Shown: piece after piece, positions 19,983 to 21,970 of the stretch
Numbering within the stretch: the first letter of the stretch is position 1
Layout of the letters: each line of letters starts with the position of its first letter
DNA from: a virus
Direction: 5' to 3' (one strand)
Virus record (IMG/VR): IMGVR_UViG_3300009545_000473
Location: 1-21,970 of that record
Length of the DNA: 21,970 nucleotides
Position numbers and translations under genes: made by a program
The notes under the pieces: model-generated
Seen by the model: only the letters and a program-made list of their open reading frames with translations
The model's database searches: none
What the model was told of the DNA's origin: nothing

Positions 19983-20070
19983 TGATTTTTACAGTTAACG
20001 AAATGCGTGAGTTCGGCAAGCCCACTCGCAGCTCAAGTATCGTGCACGGCATACTCTCAGGGCCTATCGA

Positions 20071-20086
20071 TCCCGGGTTAGACTCC
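20071..20086 (+). other. Candidate right attachment remnant (tRNA-Thr T-arm match)
   Basis: The 16 bases TCCCGGGTTAGACTCC match the tRNA-Thr T-arm at 11989-12004 (TCCCGGGTTCGACTCC) at 15 of 16 positions and in the same orientation. Flanking bases do not match. It sits exactly where island genes end and chromosome seems to begin. It may be a decayed attR of the P4-type island. A chance match is unlikely but possible. Confidence 0.4.
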
Positions 20087-20220
20087 ACTGAGATCCATAA
20101 CTAGCTGATTTATTTGTAGTTATAGATTGGGGTACGTCGAATTTTCCACCGAATTCCAGACCCGCAGGAAACCTAGTCTCGCCGAAAGATACCGTTCGTC
20201 TGGTGCCGCACCATACAAAA

Positions 20221-20250
20221 CAAAGCCCCTGCAGAAATGCAGGGGCTTTG
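20221..20250. terminator. Bidirectional terminator-like hairpin
   Basis: CAAAGCCCCTGCA (20221-20233), a GAAA tetraloop and TGCAGGGGCTTTG (20238-20250) form a perfect 13-bp stem. It is flanked by A-rich sequence on the left and TTGTTT on the right, so it could end transcripts in either direction. It fits a boundary between the island and the chromosome. Confidence 0.75.
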
Positions 20251-20573
20251 TTGTTTCTGGGGTGTTTGTATTTAGCTGATGCCCGCCCGCCTTTCTCCAC
20301 ACCTCTACACCCCCTCGAAAATCCCCCACCTCTATACCCAAGATTCAATTTCCAAGCTTTACGCTGAATTATGAACTGCCAACAATTATGGCTAACCCAT
20401 AAAAACACCTAATCCCACCAACCCAGCTATCTTCCCAATCGCTCCCCACTCCCCCGGCTGCAAACCCAGCGGCCGAGCCTGAGAACCCGACTTGATGCAG
20501 GCGCTAACTACGCCCCCCATTCGCAGTGATTACGAACGTGACAGCTCTCACTCGATAGAGGAGTTTTACCGAT

Positions 20574-20601
20574 CCCCAGCCTGGTCAGGCCGGGGCTTTT
20601 T
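20574..20601 (+). terminator. Rho-independent terminator upstream of the M48 gene
   Basis: CCCCAGCCTG-GT-CAGGCCGGGG forms a stem with one mismatch (A against C) and is followed by CTTTTT. It ends rightward transcription about 60 bases before the M48 peptidase gene. The transcript it served is not obvious, and it may belong to a chromosomal gene or tRNA displaced by the insertions. Confidence 0.72.
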
Positions 20602-20665
20602 GGTGCCCTGCTGGGCGGTTTTTCTGTATAACGCCGTCAAGACTAAGCGTTGCGAACGGATGCCC

Positions 20666-21970
20666 ATGAACGCCCTGAAACTGATCTGTTTGCTGGTGAT
20701 TGTCCCGCTGCTGCTCGCCGCTCTGGGCGGTTGGGAGCGTGAGCGGGCGGGTGAGGCTGCCGCGTGGTTGATCAACTACCAGGCCGATGTCAGCGCCACT
20801 CGGCAAACCCTGCAGACCTTGGCGACGCAAAACCCTACGGCCCTTATCGACCTGGGCGAGGAAAAAATCGGCATCCAGCCGGCGCTCGAGCGGCTGGATA
20901 AAATCACGGCCGAACTGCCCACCGCCCAACGTATCAATAGCGGCATGCGCACCCTGGCGCCGTGGGTGATGGGGCTGGGCCTGCTGGCGGCGTTGATCGG
21001 TGTGGCGGCGCTGGCCGGCACACAGTGGGCGGGGCGGCGTGCGCGGCAGTCGCGGGAAAAACTGTTGCAGGCGTTCGCCCTCGGCAGCCGCTTGTTGCCC
21101 TATGTGCTGGTGAGCCATGTGGTGGCGATGGCGACGACGGTGGCGCTGGCCTTGAGTTTCGAAGGCTTGGCGATGTGGCACATCGGTCGATTGGGTCGCG
21201 GCGAGTTCAAGCTGATGGCCGTGCTGGCGGTGATTGCGGCGTTCTGCCTGTATTCGATCTGGCTGCTGCTCAAACAATCGCGACACATGCTGGGTATGTT
21301 CAAACCCGAGCCGCTGGAGATGTTCGGGGCGGTGGTGACGCACGCACAGGCGCCGGAGCTGTGGCGCGACGTGAATACGTTGGCCGGCAAGCTCGGCGCG
21401 CTGTCACCGGACCATATCGTGGTGAGCCTGACCCAAGGGTTTTACGTGACCTCCAGCGAGGCCCACGTGCAACCGGCGCATACCACGCTGCATGGACGCA
21501 CCTTGCATGTGCCGCTGCTGTACCTCGGCCTGCTGAGCCGCGACGAAATCGGCGCGGTGATCGGCCATGAGCTCGCACACTTTGCAGGGGAAGACACCGA
21601 ATACAGCCTGCGCTTCTTGCCGATCTACGATGGGGTCAATCGCAGCCTGGCGGTGCTGCTGGATACCCTGCTGGCCAGTGACCTGATCCAGGAGTGGCTG
21701 ATGCGGCCGTCATTCCTGTTCGGCGTGTTTTTCATGCAGCGCTTTGATCACGCGGTCAACCATTGGAGCCGCGAGCGCGAGTTGCTGGCGGATGCCGCAG
21801 GTGCGCGCCTGGTCGGCAATGGCGCGGCGGCTTCAGCGCTGTTGCGCGTGTCGGTGTTGCAGCCGCTTATCGAGGACGCGCTGTTGGCCTTGTGTGACTC
21901 AGCCTCGGAAGAGGATCTGCCCACCGCCGCCCTGGCCGCGCTGCAAGGCCGTGAACTGCAGGTGCCGCCA
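20666..21970 (+). CDS. M48-family membrane metallopeptidase (partial, runs off right edge)
   Basis: The frame is open from the ATG to the window end (435 codons). An in-frame ATG two codons earlier (20660) is an equal choice, and neither has a strong ribosome site. The protein starts with a membrane helix (MNALKLICLLVIVPLLLAAL). It has three more hydrophobic segments near residues 97-118, 143-166 and 183-203. The zinc-protease site is GAVIGHELAHFAGEDTEYSL, with His301, Glu302 and His305; the third ligand is probably Glu372 in SRERELLADAAGARL. This is the M48 (HtpX/Ste24-like) order. Such enzymes act at the inner membrane in protein quality control. GC-rich composition and lack of phage features mark it as chromosomal backbone. 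Confidence 0.9.
   Translation, partial: MNALKLICLLVIVPLLLAALGGWERERAGEAAAWLINYQADVSATRQTLQTLATQNPTALIDLGEEKIGIQPALERLDKITAELPTAQRINSGMRTLAPWVMGLGLLAALIGVAALAGTQWAGRRARQSREKLLQAFALGSRLLPYVLVSHVVAMATTVALALSFEGLAMWHIGRLGRGEFKLMAVLAVIAAFCLYSIWLLLKQSRHMLGMFKPEPLEMFGAVVTHAQAPELWRDVNTLAGKLGALSPDHIVVSLTQGFYVTSSEAHVQPAHTTLHGRTLHVPLLYLGLLSRDEIGAVIGHELAHFAGEDTEYSLRFLPIYDGVNRSLAVLLDTLLASDLIQEWLMRPSFLFGVFFMQRFDHAVNHWSRERELLADAAGARLVGNGAAASALLRVSVLQPLIEDALLALCDSASEEDLPTAALAALQGRELQVPP

Larger units (their letters stand above)
19983..20659. other. Island-chromosome junction region without genes
   Basis: No credible gene was found. The open frames on the minus strand (20064-20408 and others) lack ribosome sites and overlap hairpins. 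The stretch holds the tRNA T-arm-like sequence at 20071-20086, a perfect hairpin at 20221-20250 and a terminator at 20574-20601. From about 20,100 on it is probably ordinary intergenic chromosome before the M48 gene. Confidence 0.5.

Noticed and set aside
12018-20090. The island as an integrative and conjugative element
   Set aside because: No relaxase, coupling protein or type IV secretion gene is present. It is at most mobilisable or helper-dependent.
20201-20213. TGGTGCCGCACCA, similar to the tRNA-Thr 3' end
   Set aside because: The tRNA end is itself a palindrome, so any small GGTGC/GCACC hairpin resembles it. The match lacks a base and the neighbouring T-arm is absent.
20585-21343. A 252-aa minus-strand frame rich in His, Gln and Arg
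   Set aside because: It is the shadow of the M48 peptidase gene on the plus strand, with the low-complexity composition typical of antisense to a GC-rich gene.

Overview
The window looks like accessory DNA from a fluorescent-group Pseudomonas chromosome. The reasons are the high-GC coding background, a PrtN-type activator, the style of the phage early genes, and a GC-rich chromosomal M48 peptidase gene entering at the right edge. The species call is inference. Two mobile elements appear to sit in tandem, with chromosome to their right.

Region A (1 to about 11,970) is the right part of a temperate prophage that continues off the left edge. A CII-like gene (partial) and a Cro-like gene read leftward. 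A CI/LexA-type repressor with an S24 self-cleavage domain reads rightward. Between and around them lie palindromic operator candidates. One of these overlaps the cI start codon. A promoter just after cI (TTGACT-17-TTTAAT) starts a tightly packed rightward operon from 1494 to 10,071. Its genes are small phage proteins, a KilAC-like DNA-binding protein, a PrtN-like activator, a membrane-anchored protein, an HD-domain hydrolase, and a C5-cytosine DNA methyltransferase with six internal repeats. A Lar-like zinc-ribbon protein, a PAPS-reductase-family protein, a DUF4224 protein and a tyrosine integrase complete it. The central genes suggest a DNA-modification and restriction-evasion block. Convergent to the integrase, on the minus strand, is a two-gene cargo module: an ImmA/IrrE metallopeptidase and a PIN-like nuclease.

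At 11,970-12,018 lies the 3' part of a tRNA-Thr(TGT) gene without its 5' half, followed by a rho-independent terminator. This is what remains at the distal end of an element integrated into a tRNA 3' end. A second element starts at once to its right.

Region B (about 12,018 to 20,090) is an island. It has a P4-type integrase, then a 0.9-kb gene-free stretch with DnaA-box-like sites and a run of perfect inverted repeats. Next come a second, different tyrosine-recombinase gene with a small overlapping partner, and two visibly AT-richer genes: a SIR2-domain protein and a 623-aa protein with a phosphoribosyltransferase-like domain. The last two are the best candidates for an undescribed or little-described anti-phage module. 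The right end carries a decayed relBE toxin-antitoxin pair and a 15/16 match to the tRNA-Thr T-arm, a candidate right boundary.

Region C (about 20,090 to 21,970) is chromosomal backbone: two terminator-like hairpins, then the M48 peptidase gene, which runs off the window. No rRNA gene, CRISPR array, insertion sequence, relaxase or conjugation gene was seen.
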